In this document: piece after piece, positions 63,547-64,000 of the stretch
How the letters are laid out: every line of letters starts with the position of its first letter
How positions within the stretch are numbered: the stretch's first letter is position 1
Source: Notolepis coatsorum
Taxonomy: Eukaryota; Chordata; Actinopteri; Aulopiformes; Paralepididae
DNA length: 64,000 bases
Direction of reading: 5' to 3'
Assembly (NCBI GenBank): GCA_963971535.1
Contig: OZ020589.1
Span: 57,621,511-57,685,510, forward strand
Program-made: the position numbers and the translations under genes
The notes under the pieces: generated by a model
Told to the model about the DNA's origin: nothing
The model's database searches: none
What the model saw: only the letters and a program-made list of their open reading frames with translations

Positions 63547-64000
63547 GGTGCAAATGGTCTGATTATCTACACATGATATGCAGAGTTAATTATAGGCTAT
63601 GTAAACCTACAACCATAAAGACTGGTGGGGTATGTACTGAGTACACAGACAATGATTAGGATGTGCAGATATCTGTGCAGGTGTCAATACAGACAAACAC
63701 TATAGTATACAGTATGTGCTATTAACATTTTTGGGTTGTACATTTAGTATGCACATACAAAAAGAGTGAACAAATACCTTATGAACAGGTAGCAATCAAC
63801 AATATTGTGTGACATTTGGCTGTTGATACCAAATTATTATTGAAGTTATTGATTAGTTATAGATTAGTTATAGATACCAAATCACAGCATGCACTTTTGT
63901 TAAGTGTTTTTCGGGGTCTTGTGGTCTTTTCTTACGTGGTCAAAAATATTTTTACACCATCTGTGCAACTAATCGTATCAATCCAAACATTGTTACAGTA
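63547..64000. other. Sequence right of hAT-3
   Basis: AT-rich, with a short duplicated GATTAGTTATA motif near 63850-63872. No gene is seen. Confidence 0.5.

Overview
The window is a vertebrate nuclear sequence, almost certainly from a ray-finned fish. It carries the mix of elements typical of teleosts: L2-like and Rex1/Babar-like non-LTR retrotransposons, DIRS-like tyrosine-recombinase elements, Ty3/Gypsy elements (one with a PNMA-like gag), hAT transposons and tRNA-derived SINEs with an L2-like tail. I found no host protein-coding gene, rRNA or functional tRNA gene. Nearly every recognisable coding stretch belongs to a transposable element, and most are broken.

Layout. 1-826 is AT-rich sequence without a gene. 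827-14631 is a minus-strand Gypsy element (Gypsy-A) with decayed gag and pol. A 4.2-kb L2 element has landed in its gag, and a DIRS tyrosine-recombinase fragment sits between its pol and its truncated 3' LTR. 14956-18984 is a minus-strand DIRS-like derivative with a nested Rex1 piece. 18985-22600 is a 5'-truncated L2 with a 793-codon open frame. 22600-25100 is simple-sequence DNA containing a stepwise local duplication that copied part of the L2 3' UTR. 25400-33370 holds a fold-back element, a SINE, two Rex1 fragments, a possible hAT exon and a non-autonomous hAT with a perfect 8-bp target duplication. 33647-44493 is the best-preserved LTR element, minus-strand Gypsy-B, with both LTRs, a tRNA-His-type primer site and a 1313-codon pol frame. 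A Rex1 copy and a second hAT have inserted near the end of its pol. 44494-47265 is mostly unassigned and holds a hairpin and a SINE.

47266-63538 is bounded by matching hAT termini and a perfect 8-bp duplication (GTCTAGAT). It is therefore best read as one small hAT element inflated to 16.3 kb by nested insertions: a DIRS leader fragment, a hAT fragment, an LTR element with a tRNA-Tyr-type primer site and a 488-codon gag-like frame, and three DIRS-like copies, two lying head to head and one inside another.

No cellular pathway or operon-like system is present. The interest lies in nested insertion history, non-autonomous DIRS derivatives that have lost reverse transcriptase, tandem arrays inside LTRs and UTRs, and junctions that look like template switching. 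Coordinates of element edges are read by eye and are approximate unless a target duplication fixes them.
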